Positions 9,040-19,030 of a stretch of DNA of 64,000 bases are shown here, one piece after another (the first letter of the stretch is position 1; each line of letters starts with the position of its first letter). A model generated the notes under the pieces. The model was given only the letters and a program-made list of their open reading frames with translations. It was not told the DNA's origin and did not search any database. The translations under genes and the position numbers were made by a program. The stretch covers positions 22,550 through 86,549 of the forward strand of contig JACKDN010000031.1 of the NCBI GenBank assembly GCA_020633465.1, given 5' to 3'. Origin of the DNA: Myxococcales bacterium. Its GTDB lineage: Bacteria > Myxococcota_A > Bradymonadia > UBA7976 > UBA1532.

Positions 9040-12000
9040 GGGGCCCCCTCCCCGGCCGCCAGGCGCAGCAGCAGATCGCGGGCCTGCACCGCGTCGCCCG
9101 GGCTCGCCAGCACCGCCTCGACCACGCCGGCGGCCGGCGCGGTGATCGCGGTCTCCATCTTCATCGCCTCGACCACCAGCAACGTCTGCCCGGCCTCGAC
9201 CCGATCGCCGGGCGCGCAGTGCACCGCGAGCACCTTGCCCGGCATGCTGGCGCCGACGTGGGTGGGGTCGTTGGGATCGGCCTTGGGCCGCGCGCTGATC
9301 AGGTGGGCCGCGCTGCGATCGGCGACCGCCACCTCGCGCGGGTGACCGTTGAGCTCGAAGTACACCATCCGCTGGCCGGCCGCGTCGAGGCCGCCGACGG
9401 CCATCAGCTTCACCACCAGCGTCTTGCCCGGCTCGATCTCGATGAGCACCTGCTCGCCCACCTCGAGGCCGTAGAGGAAGGGCACGGTGGGCAGCGGGCC
9501 GACCTGACCGTAGGTGTCGGTGAAGTCGACGTACTCGGCGTAGACGGCGGGGTACAGCGCGTCGGTCAGCAGCTCGCGCTCGCTGGGCGGGTGGCCGAGG
9601 CGCTCGGTCAGGCGCGCGGCCGCGGCGTCGAAGTCGTGGTCCGCGAGCAGCTCGCCGGCGCGCACCGTGATCGGCGTTCGGCCCTTGAGCACCGCGCGCT
9701 GCAGGCGCTCGGGGAAGCCGCCGTAGGGCTGGCCGAGGCGCCCCATGAAGAAGTCGACCACCGACTGGGGGAAGTCGAGGCTGGGGGCCTTCTCGATGGC
9801 CTGCTCGACGGTCAGGTCGTTCTGCACGAGGAACATCGCGAAGTCGGCGACCACCTTGCTGGTGGGGGTCACCTTCACCAGATCGCCGAGCGCCAGGTTC
9901 ACCTCGCGGTAGCGCCGCTTGATCTCGCCCCACCGGTGGCCGAGGCCCAGCTGGATGGCGCGCGGGCGCAGGTTCGAGTACTGCCCGCCCGGGATCTCGT
10001 GCTGGTAGACTTCGGCCGTGCTGGCCTTCAGGCCGGACTCGAAGGGGTAGTAGAGCGCGCGCACGCCGTCCCAGTAGTCGGCCAGCGCCTGCAGGTGGCC
10101 GGCGTCGAGGGTGGGCGCGCGCGGGTGCCCTTCGAGCGCGGCGCACAGGGCGTTGAGCGAGGGCTGACTGGTCAGCCCCGACATGCTCGACAGCGCGGCG
10201 TCGACCGCGTCGACCCCGGCGTCGACCGCGGCCAGCAGCATGGCGCCGCCGTTGCCGCTGGTGTCGTGGGTGTGCAGGTGGATCGGCAGGTCGGTCGCGT
10301 CGCGCAGCGCCTGCACCAAGAGGCGCGCCGCCTGCGGCTTCAGCAGGCCGGCCATGTCCTTGATGGCGAGGATGTGCGCGCCGTGGTCTTCGAGGCGCTT
10401 CGCGAGGTCGACGTAGTAGTTCAGGTCGTACTTGGTGCGGGTGGGATCGGTCAGATCGCCGGTGTAGCAGAGCGAGGCCTCGACGATCTTCCCTGCCTTG
10501 GCGACCTCTTCCATGGCGAGGGCCATGTTCGGCACCCAGTTGAGGGCGTCGAAGATGCGGAAGACGTCGACGCCGGCGTCGGCGGCCTCGCGGACGAAGC
10601 GGCGGATCACGTTGTCGGGGTAGTTGGTGTAGCCGACGCCGTTGGCGCCCCGCAGCAGCATCTGCAGCAGCAGGTTGGGCATCGCCGCGCGCAGCTTGGC
10701 GAGGCGATCCCAGGGATCCTCGCGCAGGAAGCGGTAGGCCACGTCGAAGGTGGCGCCCCCCCACATCTCGACGCTGAACAGCTCGCCGGCGAGCTCGGCG
10801 GTGGCGGGCGCGATGGCGAGCAGATCGGCGGTGCGCACGCGCGTGGCCAGCAGCGACTGGTGAGCGTCGCGGAACGTGGTGTCGGTGAGCCAAACGCGCG
10901 GGGCCGCGCGCAGCCACCGGCTGAGGCCCTCGGCGCCCTCGGCGCGGAAGACGGCCATCGGCGTCGAGTCGGCGGGCCGGGTGTGCGGCTCGAAGGCGGG
11001 CACGACGGGCGGGAACAGCGGCTCGGGGCGGGTCAGGGCGTGCTCGACGCCGGGCGGCCCGTTGACGATGCTGCCGGCCAGCGCCCGCAGCAGCTTGGTG
11101 GCGCGATCGCGGCGCGGGCGGAACTGCAGCAGCTCGGGCGTCTGGTCGACGAAGCGCGTGGTGGCCTGCCCCGCGAGGAACGTGGGGTGCGCGACCGCGT
11201 TCTCGAGGAACTGGATGTTGGTCTCGACGCCCCGGATGCGGAACTCGCGCAGCGAGCGCAGGGCCTTGGCGGCGGCCGCCTCGAAGGTCAGCGCCCAGGC
11301 CGTCAGCTTCACGAGCAGGCTGTCGTAGTCGCTGGTGATGAGGGTGCCGGCGCCGCCCGTGCTGGCGTCGAGCCGGATGCCGAAGCCGGCGGCCGAGCGG
11401 TAGGCGGTGATCTTGCCGGTGTCGGGCACGAAGCCCGCTTCGGGATCCTCGGTGGTGACGCGGCTCTGGATGGCGTAGCCCTGGCGCGTGACGACGGCCT
11501 GGTTGGCGATGCCGATGAGCGGATCGCTCAGGCGCCGGCCTTCGGCGATGCGGATCTGGGCCTGCACCAGATCGCGGCCGGTGATGGTCTCGGTGACGGT
11601 GTGCTCGACCTGCAGGCGAGGGTTGACCTCGATGAAGTAGAAGGTGCCGTCGGGCTCGACGAGGAACTCGACGGTGCCCGCGTTGACGTAGCCGCAGGCC
11701 TGGGCGAGGCGCAGCGCGGCGTCGTAGAGGGCCTGGCGCACGGAGTCCCCGAGGGAGACGGCGGGCGCGACCTCGATCACCTTCTGGTGGCGGCGCTGCA
11801 CCGAGCAGTCGCGCTCGAACAGGTGGACGCAGCTGCCGTGGGCGTCGGCGAGGATCTGCACCTCGATGTGCTTGGCGTCCTCGACCAGCTTCTCGCAGAA
11901 GAGCGCGCCGTCGCCGAAGGCGGCGCGGGCCTCGCTGGTGGCGCGGGCGAAGGCCTCGGGCAGCTCGCCGACCTCGCGGACGATGCGCATGCCGCGGCCG

Positions 12001-12509
12001 CCACCGCCGAACGCCGCCTTGAGGATGATCGGGTAGCCCGCCTCGGCGGCGAAGGCCTCGGCGGCCGCGACGTCGTCGATGGGATCGGCGGTGCCGGGCA
12101 CCACCGGGACGCCCGCCTCGACCGCCACCCGACGCGCCGAGATCTTGTCGCCCATCATCTCGAGCACCGACGGATCGGGGCCGATGAAGGTGATGCCCGC
12201 CTCGGCGCAGCGGCGCGCGAAGGCCGCGTTCTCGCTCAGGAAGCCGTAGCCGGGGTGGATGGCGTCGACGCCCCGTCGCAGGGCGAGCTGGATGATCGCC
12301 TCGGCGTCGAGGTAGGCGCCGATGGGATCCCCCGGCGTGCCGATCAGGAAGGCCTCGTCCGCCTTGTAGCGGTGGATGGCGAGCAGATCCTCGTGGCTGT
12401 AGATGGCGACCGTCTTCATGCCCAGCTCGGTGCAGGCGCGGAAGACGCGGATCGCGATCTCGCCGCGGTTCGCGGCCAGCACCTTGCGGAAGGGGCGAAG
12501 GGTGTCCAT
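9036..12509 (-). CDS. pyc: Pyruvate carboxylase
   Basis: A 1157-residue single-chain enzyme, the normal length for the family. It makes oxaloacetate from pyruvate, bicarbonate and ATP. Order of domains: biotin carboxylase (residues 1-450, FRKVLAANRGEIAIRVFRAC, and FGGGGRGMR for ATP binding), carboxyltransferase (about 530-1000, DTTFRDAHQSLLATRVRT and the carbamylated-Lys segment AIKDMAGLL), and a biotinyl domain with VEAMKME, the biotin Lys being about residue 1117. The start at 12509 is chosen because the protein begins at MDTLRPFRK just before the conserved domain and GGAG lies 7-8 nt upstream. The 3' end overlaps the sigma-54 activator gene by 4 nt, so the two are co-transcribed. Confidence 0.95.
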
Positions 12510-12607
12510 GCGGGGGCTCCAGGCTGGCGAATCGGCGCATCCTAACAGCCCGGGGGGCGAGACGCTGCCCTGTACGGGGCGGGCGGCAGCGGCTACCATC
12601 CGCCGCC

Positions 12608-13330
12608 GTGCAGGAACGCTTGCTGACCTTGGGGGTGATGGGGCTCGGCCTCGCGCACGAGCTGCAGTCGCCGCTGACGGCGACGGCGTTGGGGCTCGAG
12701 CTGTTGGCGCTGCGGCTGCGCGGGGACGATCCGCCTGGGGCGGCCGAGGTGGCGGACGAGGTCGAGCGCACGTTGGAGCGGGTGCGGCGCATGGCCGCGC
12801 TGGTGCAGCGCATGCGGGCCTTCGCGAAGGCGGGCGGCGGCGCCGACGAGGCCGTCGATCTGAACCGCGCGGCCGACGAGGCGCTCGCCCTCACCCGGCC
12901 GGCGCTGAGCGAGCTGAGCGCGGCGCGGCTGGTGCGCGGCGCGCAGGACGCCGTGCCGCTGGTGCGGGGCGATCGGCTGCTGCTCGAGCAGGCGATCGGC
13001 TGCCTGATCATCAACGCCGCGGACGCGCTCGGCGCCGCGGAGGGTGCGGAGCGCACGGTGACGGTGGCGGTCCGGCGGCTGGCGGACGGCGCGGCGCTCG
13101 AGGTGCTGGACGACGGGCCCGGCTTCCCGGACGCCGAGGCGGCGCGCGCGCCGGGCGTCAGCAGCAAGGGCGAGGCGGGGATGGGCGTGGGCCTGGCGCT
13201 CGTCGAGCTGGTGGCGCGGGACGCCGGCGCGATCCTGGAGATCGGCAACCGCCCGGACGGCGGCGCGCGGGCGGCCCTGCGGTTCCACGTAGACAGCGGG
13301 AAGGCGGAGGACGCCGAAGGCACCCCCTGA
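12608..13330 (+). CDS. Soluble histidine kinase (HisKA-HATPase only)
   Basis: A 240-residue kinase starting at GTG 12608 with no obvious Shine-Dalgarno site. The phospho-acceptor box LGLAHELQSPL (H17) lies almost at the N-terminus. The ATPase domain shows the N box (AIGCLIINAADAL), G1 (DDGPGFPD) and G2 (GMGVGLAL). There is no membrane segment, PAS, GAF or HAMP domain, so any signal must come through a partner or the short N-terminus. It is divergent from pyc and the sigma-54 activator; a link with that activator is possible, but the activator has no receiver domain to phosphorylate. The gene ends in a GC-rich hairpin shared with infC. Confidence 0.8.
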   Translation: MQERLLTLGVMGLGLAHELQSPLTATALGLELLALRLRGDDPPGAAEVADEVERTLERVRRMAALVQRMRAFAKAGGGADEAVDLNRAADEALALTRPALSELSAARLVRGAQDAVPLVRGDRLLLEQAIGCLIINAADALGAAEGAERTVTVAVRRLADGAALEVLDDGPGFPDAEAARAPGVSSKGEAGMGVGLALVELVARDAGAILEIGNRPDGGARAALRFHVDSGKAEDAEGTP

Positions 13331-13338
13331 GGGGTGCC
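13319..13338. terminator. Hairpin between convergent histidine kinase and infC genes
   Basis: GGCACCCC and GGGGTGCC form a perfect 8-bp stem with loop CTGA; the stop codon of the kinase gene lies in it. There is no T-tract on either strand. Its position between two convergent genes fits a bidirectional terminator or RNA-end stabiliser. Confidence 0.5.
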
Positions 13339-13392
13339 CGACGGGCGCGGGTCGCCGGCGCAGGGGCGAGTCGGACGCCCCCTCGCCCTCGA

Positions 13393-14079
13393 TCAACCCT
13401 CGGCTTCGGCCTCGATGGAGTCCTCGGCGTCGTCGTCGTCGAGGTCGTCGTCCAGATCGTCCTCGTCGTCGAGATCGTCGTCGTCGAGCGCCTCGGCGGC
13501 GGGCGCGGCCGCAGCGGCCTTGTCACCCTTGGGCGGACGCGACTTGGGCGGCGGCTTGGGCTTCGCGGCGGCCTCGGTGGGGATCTTCTTCGGCTCCACC
13601 GTGGTGGTGACGCCGCCGCCCTCGAGCTGGGGCCGCCCGGCCATCACGCCGACGTCCTCGAGCTGCGCGGTCAGCTCGTTGAGCTGCGTGATCCAGCGGT
13701 CGGTCACCGCCCGCTCGCGCCCGCGCATGCGCACGACGAAGCGCACCCGATCACCGCCCTCGAGGAAGCGGCGCGCGTGGCGCAGCTTGGTCTCGAGATC
13801 GTGCGGATCCGTCTTCGGACGCAGCTTGATGATCTTCGTCTGCGTCTGGTGCTGCTTCTTGGTCCGCTTGCGCTGCTCGTACCGGAACCGCCCGTAGTCC
13901 ATGATGCGACAGACGGGCGGACGAGCGTTGGGTGCGACCTCGACGAGGTCGAGGCCCTTGCCCTGCGCGATGCGGCGCCCCTCTTCGGGGCTCATGAGGC
14001 CGAGCTGAGTGCCGTCCTCGTCGATCACCATGACCTGCGCGATGCGGATCTGGTGGTTGATCCTTCTACGTTCTTCCAA
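13393..14079 (-). CDS. infC: Translation initiation factor IF-3 with long acidic C-terminal tail
   Basis: The core is a full IF-3: N-domain motif INHQIRIAQVMVIDEDGTQLG, linker VCRIMDYGRFRYEQRKRTKK, and C-domain KIIKLRPKTDPHDLETKL. IF-3 binds the 30S subunit and checks the initiator tRNA/start codon. After the core (about residue 155) comes a Lys/Pro/Ala stretch and then an almost unbroken run of Asp/Glu (about 40 residues) absent from ordinary IF-3. The start is uncertain. GTG at 14109 has no ribosome site; TTG at 14079 is 12 nt after GGGGGAG; an unusual codon such as ACG, 6 nt after that site, is possible, since infC genes often use rare starts. rpmI and rplT do not follow; the next gene is convergent. 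Confidence 0.9.
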   Translation of the reverse strand: MEERRRINHQIRIAQVMVIDEDGTQLGLMSPEEGRRIAQGKGLDLVEVAPNARPPVCRIMDYGRFRYEQRKRTKKQHQTQTKIIKLRPKTDPHDLETKLRHARRFLEGGDRVRFVVRMRGRERAVTDRWITQLNELTAQLEDVGVMAGRPQLEGGGVTTTVEPKKIPTEAAAKPKPPPKSRPPKGDKAAAAAPAAEALDDDDLDDEDDLDDDLDDDDAEDSIEAEAEG

Positions 14080-14243
14080 GGTCGTCCGAGACTCCCCCTG
14101 TGATGACACGGTGGGGTGTACGCGCCCGGGCCGCGTCTGTCAATGCAGCGTGGTCGAAAAGGCGACACCGCCCCACCCCCTCGGTGAGGCACCGGGCGCC
14201 CTCGCGTCGTTTTGTGTGGATCTGGCGCGTATCGCCGCGCAGG

Positions 14244-17200
14244 TCAACGGAAATCGTGGCTCGGGGGGGCGGTCGCCATGCCCGCCAGATCCATCGCGCG
14301 GAAGCTGCGACCCTTCACGTTCCACACCCCCTGCTCGGCCGACACCGGCCCCTCGATCCAGAGGAAGGGCGCCTGCACCAGCACGCGCCGGTTCCGCTCG
14401 AAGTCGGGCGGACGGACGATGACGTTCACGAAGCCGGTCTCGTCCTCGAGCGTGACGAAGAAGAAGCCCTTGGCGGCTTCGGGGCGCTGGCGTGTGTTGA
14501 CCAGGCCCGCCACGCGCACCCAGGCGCCGTCGCGCCAGCGCGGCAGATCGCGCGCGGCCACCGCCCCGCGCGCCCGCAGCAGGGGCCGCACGTAGGCCAC
14601 CGGGTGGCGGCCGGTGGTGAGCCCCATCGTCTCGTAGTCCGCGCGCGTGCGCTCGAGGGGCGTCTGCGCGGGGAAGTGGACGGCGGGATCGTCGGGGGGC
14701 CCCAGGGGCAGCGGGCCCGCGGCCGCCCGCGCCAGGTGCAGCACCTGCCACACGGCGTCGCGACGCCCGCCGGGCACCAGCGCGTCGAAGGCCCCCGCCT
14801 CGGCCAGCGTCACCAGCGCGCGCTGGGGCAGGCCCGTGCGCTGCACGACCTCGGCGGCCGAGCCGAAGGGGCCCGTCGCGCGCGCCGCCTCGAGCTTCGC
14901 TTTCGCCTGCGCGCCCAGCCCGTCCACCAGCCGCAGCCCCAGCCGCACGCCCTCGGGCGCCAGCCGCGTGGGCCAGGTGCTCTCGGCCAGGCAGGGCGGC
15001 AGCACGCGCACGCCGTGGCGCTGGGCGTCCTTGATCAGCGTCGCGGCCGAGTAGAAGCCCAGCGGCTGCGCGTTCAGCAGGGCGCAGAGGAAGATGTCCG
15101 GGTGGTGATGCTTCACCCAGCACGAGGCGTACACCAGCAGCGCGAACGAGGTGCTGTGGCTCTCGGGGAAGCCGTAGGTCGAGAAGGCTTCGATCTGCTT
15201 GACCACGCGCTGAGCGTAATCGGGATCGATGCCGCGGGCGTGCATGCCGGCCAGCAGGCGGTCGGTCAGCTCGCTCAGCCGGTGGCGGTGACGCTGGCTG
15301 CCCATCGCGCGGCGCAGGGCGTCGGCCTCGACGGCGGTGAAGCCGGCCGCCTGGATGGCCAGCTGCATGCCCTGCTCTTGAAACAGCGGCACGCCGAGGG
15401 TGCGGCCGAGGATGGGCTCGAGGCTGGGGTGGATCAGCTCGACGGGCTCCTCGCCGCGGCGGCGGCGGATGTAGGGGTGCACCATGTCGCCCTGCAGGGG
15501 GCCGGGGCGGATGAGGGCCACCTGCACCGCCAGATCATAGAACGTGCGCGGGCGCGTGCGCGGGAGGCAGTTCATCTGGGCGCGGCTCTCGATCTGGAAG
15601 ACGCCCACGGTGTCGGCGCGGCAGATCATGTCGTAGACGGCGGGATCCTGGGGCAGCGCGTACAGGCCCAGGGGGGCGCCGCGGCGGGCGGACACCAGCT
15701 CGAGCGACTCGGCCAGCGCGGTCAGCATGCCCAGGCCCAGCAGGTCGAACTTGGGCAGCTTGGCGGCCTCGAGGTCGTCCTTGTCCCACTGGATGATCGT
15801 GCGGCCCTCCATCGAGGCGGGCTCGACGCCGACGACCTCGGCGATGGGGCGGCTGGAGAGGACGAAGCCGCCGACGTGGATCGAGCGGTGGCGGGGCAGG
15901 CCGCGCAGGCCCGCGACCACGCGCAGCAGCGAGCGCAGGCGGGGGGCGTCGGGGTCGAAGCCCGCCGCCTCGACCATGGCGCGGGTGAGCTCGGGCGCGC
16001 GGCCCACCTGCTCGGCCAGGCGGCCGCCCTCGTCGACCGAGAAGCCCAGCACGCGGGCGGCGTCGCGCACCGCGCTGCGCCCGCGGAAGCAGATGTGCTC
16101 GCACACCATCGCCGCGTAGGTGCGGCCGTAGCGGGCGTAGACGAACTGCAGCACCTCTTCGCGGCGGGCGTGAGCGATGTCGAGATCGATGTCGGGGTAG
16201 CCGTCGCGCGCCTCGCTGAGGAAGCGCTCGAACAGCAGGTTGAAGCGGATGGGATCGACCGCGGTGATGCCCAGGCAGTAGCAGACCGCCGAGTTGGCCG
16301 CCGAGCCCCGGCCCTGCACGAGGATGCCCCGGCCGCGGGCGAACTCGATAATCTCCCACATGATGAGGAAGTAGCCAGCAAGTCCTTTTCTTCGCACGAG
16401 ATCCAGCTCGCGGGTCAGCTGCGCTTCGTGGCGCGGTCCCAGGGCCGGGCCCCAGCGCCGGCGGGCGCCCTCGCGGGTCAGGTGGGCCAGGAATTCGTCG
16501 GGATCGTCGAAGCCCGGGGGCAGCGGCGTCTCGGGCAGCGCGGGCTCGAGCTCGCCGAGGCGGAACGTGCAGCGCTCGGCCAGGGCGACCGACGCGCGCA
16601 GGCCGGCGAGATCGTGCCGCCAGCGCGCGGCGAGGGCGGCGGGGCCCTTGAGGTGCCACTCGGCGTTGGGGCGCAGGCGGCGGCCGGCGGTGTCGAGGGT
16701 GGTGTGGGTGCGCAGGCAGGTCAGCACGTCGTGCAGCACGCGCTCGTCGGGCGTGGCGTAGTGCACGTTGTTGGTGACCACCCAGGGCACGTCCAGCTCG
16801 CCGGCGAGGTGGATCAGCGCGCCAGCGAGGCGGGCCGACTCGGGCAGGCCGTGATCCATCACCTCGATCGCGAAGTGGCGGCCAAAGACGTCGCGCAGGC
16901 GGCCCGCGGCGCGGCGCGCGCCGAGGTGATCGTCGGCCTGCAGGCGCGCCGGCACCTCGCCGCGGGGGCAGCCGGACAGGCACAACAGCCCCGCGGCGTG
17001 CGTGGCCAGCGCGTCGAAGGGCACGCGCGGCTGGCCGCGGGGCTCGCGGTGGCGGGCCAGGGTGACCAGGCGGCCGAGCTGGGCGTAGCCCTCGGCGTCG
17101 CGCGCCAGCAGGGTCAGGTGGCTCGGCGGATCACCCTCGACGGTCAGCTCGAGCCCGGGGATGGCCGGGAAGTCGCCCAGCTCGAGCCGGGCGTGGGTGG

Positions 17201-17366
17201 CGAAGCGCACGACGCCGCCGAGATCGTCGTGATCGGTCAGCGCCAGCGCGCGCAGGCCCAGGGCCACCGCGCGATCGAGCAGGGCCTCGGGGATCGAGGC
17301 GCCGTCGAGCATCGAGTGCGCGCTGTGGCAGTGCAGCTCGGCGTATTCGGGGCGGGGGGATCGCAT
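14244..17366 (-). CDS. dnaE2: Error-prone DNA polymerase DnaE2 (ImuC)
   Basis: A 1040-residue C-family polymerase, the usual length for DnaE2. The N-terminal PHP domain begins AELHCHSAHSMLDGAS. The polymerase active-site aspartates are in YPDIDLDIAH, with other palm and finger motifs at LVQGRGSAANSAVCYCLGI and FQEQGMQLAIQ. A helix-hairpin-helix and an OB-fold (VAGLVNTRQRPEAAKGFFFV) end the protein. DnaE2 performs mutagenic synthesis across DNA lesions together with ImuA and ImuB. It starts with ATG at 17366 (GAGG upstream), 14 nt after the imuB stop, completing the imuA-imuB-dnaE2 operon. Confidence 0.95.
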   Translation of the reverse strand: MRSPRPEYAELHCHSAHSMLDGASIPEALLDRAVALGLRALALTDHDDLGGVVRFATHARLELGDFPAIPGLELTVEGDPPSHLTLLARDAEGYAQLGRLVTLARHREPRGQPRVPFDALATHAAGLLCLSGCPRGEVPARLQADDHLGARRAAGRLRDVFGRHFAIEVMDHGLPESARLAGALIHLAGELDVPWVVTNNVHYATPDERVLHDVLTCLRTHTTLDTAGRRLRPNAEWHLKGPAALAARWRHDLAGLRASVALAERCTFRLGELEPALPETPLPPGFDDPDEFLAHLTREGARRRWGPALGPRHEAQLTRELDLVRRKGLAGYFLIMWEIIEFARGRGILVQGRGSAANSAVCYCLGITAVDPIRFNLLFERFLSEARDGYPDIDLDIAHARREEVLQFVYARYGRTYAAMVCEHICFRGRSAVRDAARVLGFSVDEGGRLAEQVGRAPELTRAMVEAAGFDPDAPRLRSLLRVVAGLRGLPRHRSIHVGGFVLSSRPIAEVVGVEPASMEGRTIIQWDKDDLEAAKLPKFDLLGLGMLTALAESLELVSARRGAPLGLYALPQDPAVYDMICRADTVGVFQIESRAQMNCLPRTRPRTFYDLAVQVALIRPGPLQGDMVHPYIRRRRGEEPVELIHPSLEPILGRTLGVPLFQEQGMQLAIQAAGFTAVEADALRRAMGSQRHRHRLSELTDRLLAGMHARGIDPDYAQRVVKQIEAFSTYGFPESHSTSFALLVYASCWVKHHHPDIFLCALLNAQPLGFYSAATLIKDAQRHGVRVLPPCLAESTWPTRLAPEGVRLGLRLVDGLGAQAKAKLEAARATGPFGSAAEVVQRTGLPQRALVTLAEAGAFDALVPGGRRDAVWQVLHLARAAAGPLPLGPPDDPAVHFPAQTPLERTRADYETMGLTTGRHPVAYVRPLLRARGAVAARDLPRWRDGAWVRVAGLVNTRQRPEAAKGFFFVTLEDETGFVNVIVRPPDFERNRRVLVQAPFLWIEGPVSAEQGVWNVKGRSFRAMDLAGMATAPPSHDFR

Positions 17367-17380
17367 CGAACCTCGGAGCC

Positions 17381-19030
17381 TCAATCGAACCAGCCGCGCA
17401 GCCACCAGTCCCCTGCCCGCGGATCGCGGCTGGCCCACAGCACGCCGCCTTCGGTGAGGGCCAGGCGGAAGTCCTCGCGGGCGTAGGGATCGTCGCCCCA
17501 CCAGGCGCCGGACAGGCGCTCGGGGCCGCGGGCCTCGACGCGGCGCCAGCGGCCCGACCAGCGCACGGCGATCGGGTGGCCGCCGGCGTCGAGGCGGGCG
17601 TCGAGCGGGACGGGCGCGGGCAGCGCGCGGCGCACCGGGGCGGGCGGCGGCGGCGGGCCGAGCGCGTCGGCGCCCACCGTCAGCGGGGGCGAGAGCGGGA
17701 TCTCGATGACCGGCGCCCAGCGCCCCGCGGCCTCGGGCCGGTGATCGTCCACCGGCACCGGCTGCACCACCGCCGCGCGCCCGAAGCGGCCCAGCAGGCG
17801 GTCGAGCGCGCCCTGCATCGCCGCCGGGTTCCAGCGCCCCGCCCCCAGGTGCACCTGCTCGGGCACGGCGGGCACGGCGGTCAGCACGCGCACCTGCACC
17901 TCGACGATCGGCGCGTCGATCTGCACCCGCTCCAGCCGATCGCGCAGCAGCTCGAACAGGGCGGCCGGGTGGTGCAGCGGGCGGGCGGGCTCGAGGCGCT
18001 CGACGTGCTCGCTGTGATCGTCCAGCAGCAGGACCAGGGCCAGGCGGGTGGCCGAGAGGCCGCGCTCGACCAGGCGCGCGGCCAGCGTGGTCAGCGTGCC
18101 GCGCAGCCCGAAGACCAGGCGGGTGGTGTCCTCGATGGGGTGCTCGAGGGGCAGCGCCACCGCGGGCAGCGGCACGGGCAGCGCGCCCTCGGGGCGGCGC
18201 AGATCGAGGCCGGCCGCGCGCTCGAGCGCCGCCCGCGCCTCGGGACCGAAGCGCGCGGTCAGCGCGGCGGGCGGCAGGGCGCGCAGATCGGCCACCGTCT
18301 TCAGGCCCAGGCCGCGCAGGGTGGCGCGCAGGTGCGCGTCGACGTCGAGGGCGGTCAGGGGCAGCGCGCCGAGGAAGTCGGCGTCGCGCCCCGGGGGGAT
18401 GATCACCACCGACGACGCGACGATTTCCTCAATCGAATCATCGGGTTCGCTCAACTTTCTTCGCCGGGCGCCGCGATCGTGCCGGGTGCCCTGCGCGCGG
18501 GTCATCACGCGCAGCAGCGGCGGCGGCCCCTCGGCCCCCAGGGGGGTGTCGGGCAGCCAGGCGGCGGCGCGGGCGGCCACCGCGCTGTCGGCGACGCCCA
18601 CCCGCAGGCCGGGGAAGTCGGCCTCGGCGGCGAGGGCCACCAGGCGATCGGCCAGACCGGCGTCGCCGCCCAGGTAACGCATGCCGCGGGCGTCGACGAG
18701 GAAGGTGCCCGGGGGATCACCGTCGGCGGGCAGCACCAGAGGGGACGCGCGCTGCAGCACCTCGGCCAGGGCGTGGGCGGCGGCGGTGAAGACCTCGGGA
18801 TCCCAGTCGAGGCAGCACAGGCCCGGGCAGCGGGCGCGGGCGCGGGTGGCGGTCTGTTCGGGGCGGACGCCCTCGAGGCGGGCGGCGGCGTTCACCGCGC
18901 GGACGCGGGCGTGCTGGCCGGCCTCGACGAGGGCCACCGGGGCGCCGCGGGCGTCCGGCGGCAGGGCGCGCAGGGCGACGCGCAGGGCGAAGTCCGGCGC
19001 GCGGGCGCAAGCGAGGCGCCAGCCGCTCAT
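17381..19030 (-). CDS. imuB: ImuB, Y-family polymerase-like mutasome subunit
   Basis: A 549-residue protein starting with ATG at 19030, overlapping the imuA stop by 4 nt (ATGA). The fold is that of Y-family polymerases (LAEVLQRASPLVLP, FLVDARGMRYLGGD, LGLKTVADLRALPPAALTARFG), but the catalytic acidic cluster of active Y polymerases is not evident, as is usual for ImuB. ImuB links ImuA and DnaE2 and binds the sliding clamp. Residues about 185-215 form an insertion (around RRRKLSEPDDSIEEIVASS) encoded by a locally low-GC stretch at about 18421-18460. This part is not typical of the family, and may be a lineage-specific loop. Confidence 0.9.
   Translation of the reverse strand: MSGWRLACARAPDFALRVALRALPPDARGAPVALVEAGQHARVRAVNAAARLEGVRPEQTATRARARCPGLCCLDWDPEVFTAAAHALAEVLQRASPLVLPADGDPPGTFLVDARGMRYLGGDAGLADRLVALAAEADFPGLRVGVADSAVAARAAAWLPDTPLGAEGPPPLLRVMTRAQGTRHDRGARRRKLSEPDDSIEEIVASSVVIIPPGRDADFLGALPLTALDVDAHLRATLRGLGLKTVADLRALPPAALTARFGPEARAALERAAGLDLRRPEGALPVPLPAVALPLEHPIEDTTRLVFGLRGTLTTLAARLVERGLSATRLALVLLLDDHSEHVERLEPARPLHHPAALFELLRDRLERVQIDAPIVEVQVRVLTAVPAVPEQVHLGAGRWNPAAMQGALDRLLGRFGRAAVVQPVPVDDHRPEAAGRWAPVIEIPLSPPLTVGADALGPPPPPAPVRRALPAPVPLDARLDAGGHPIAVRWSGRWRRVEARGPERLSGAWWGDDPYAREDFRLALTEGGVLWASRDPRAGDWWLRGWFD

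Noticed and set aside
9219..12545. A 1100-codon open frame antisense to pyruvate carboxylase
   Set aside because: Composition is low-complexity (Gly, Ala, Asp, His) and it mirrors pyc codons; no start signal or family match.
16371..16400. Short AT-richer patch in dnaE2 as an insertion
   Set aside because: It encodes conserved polymerase sequence (RRKGLAGYFLIMWEI) in the right frame, so it is ordinary coding DNA.
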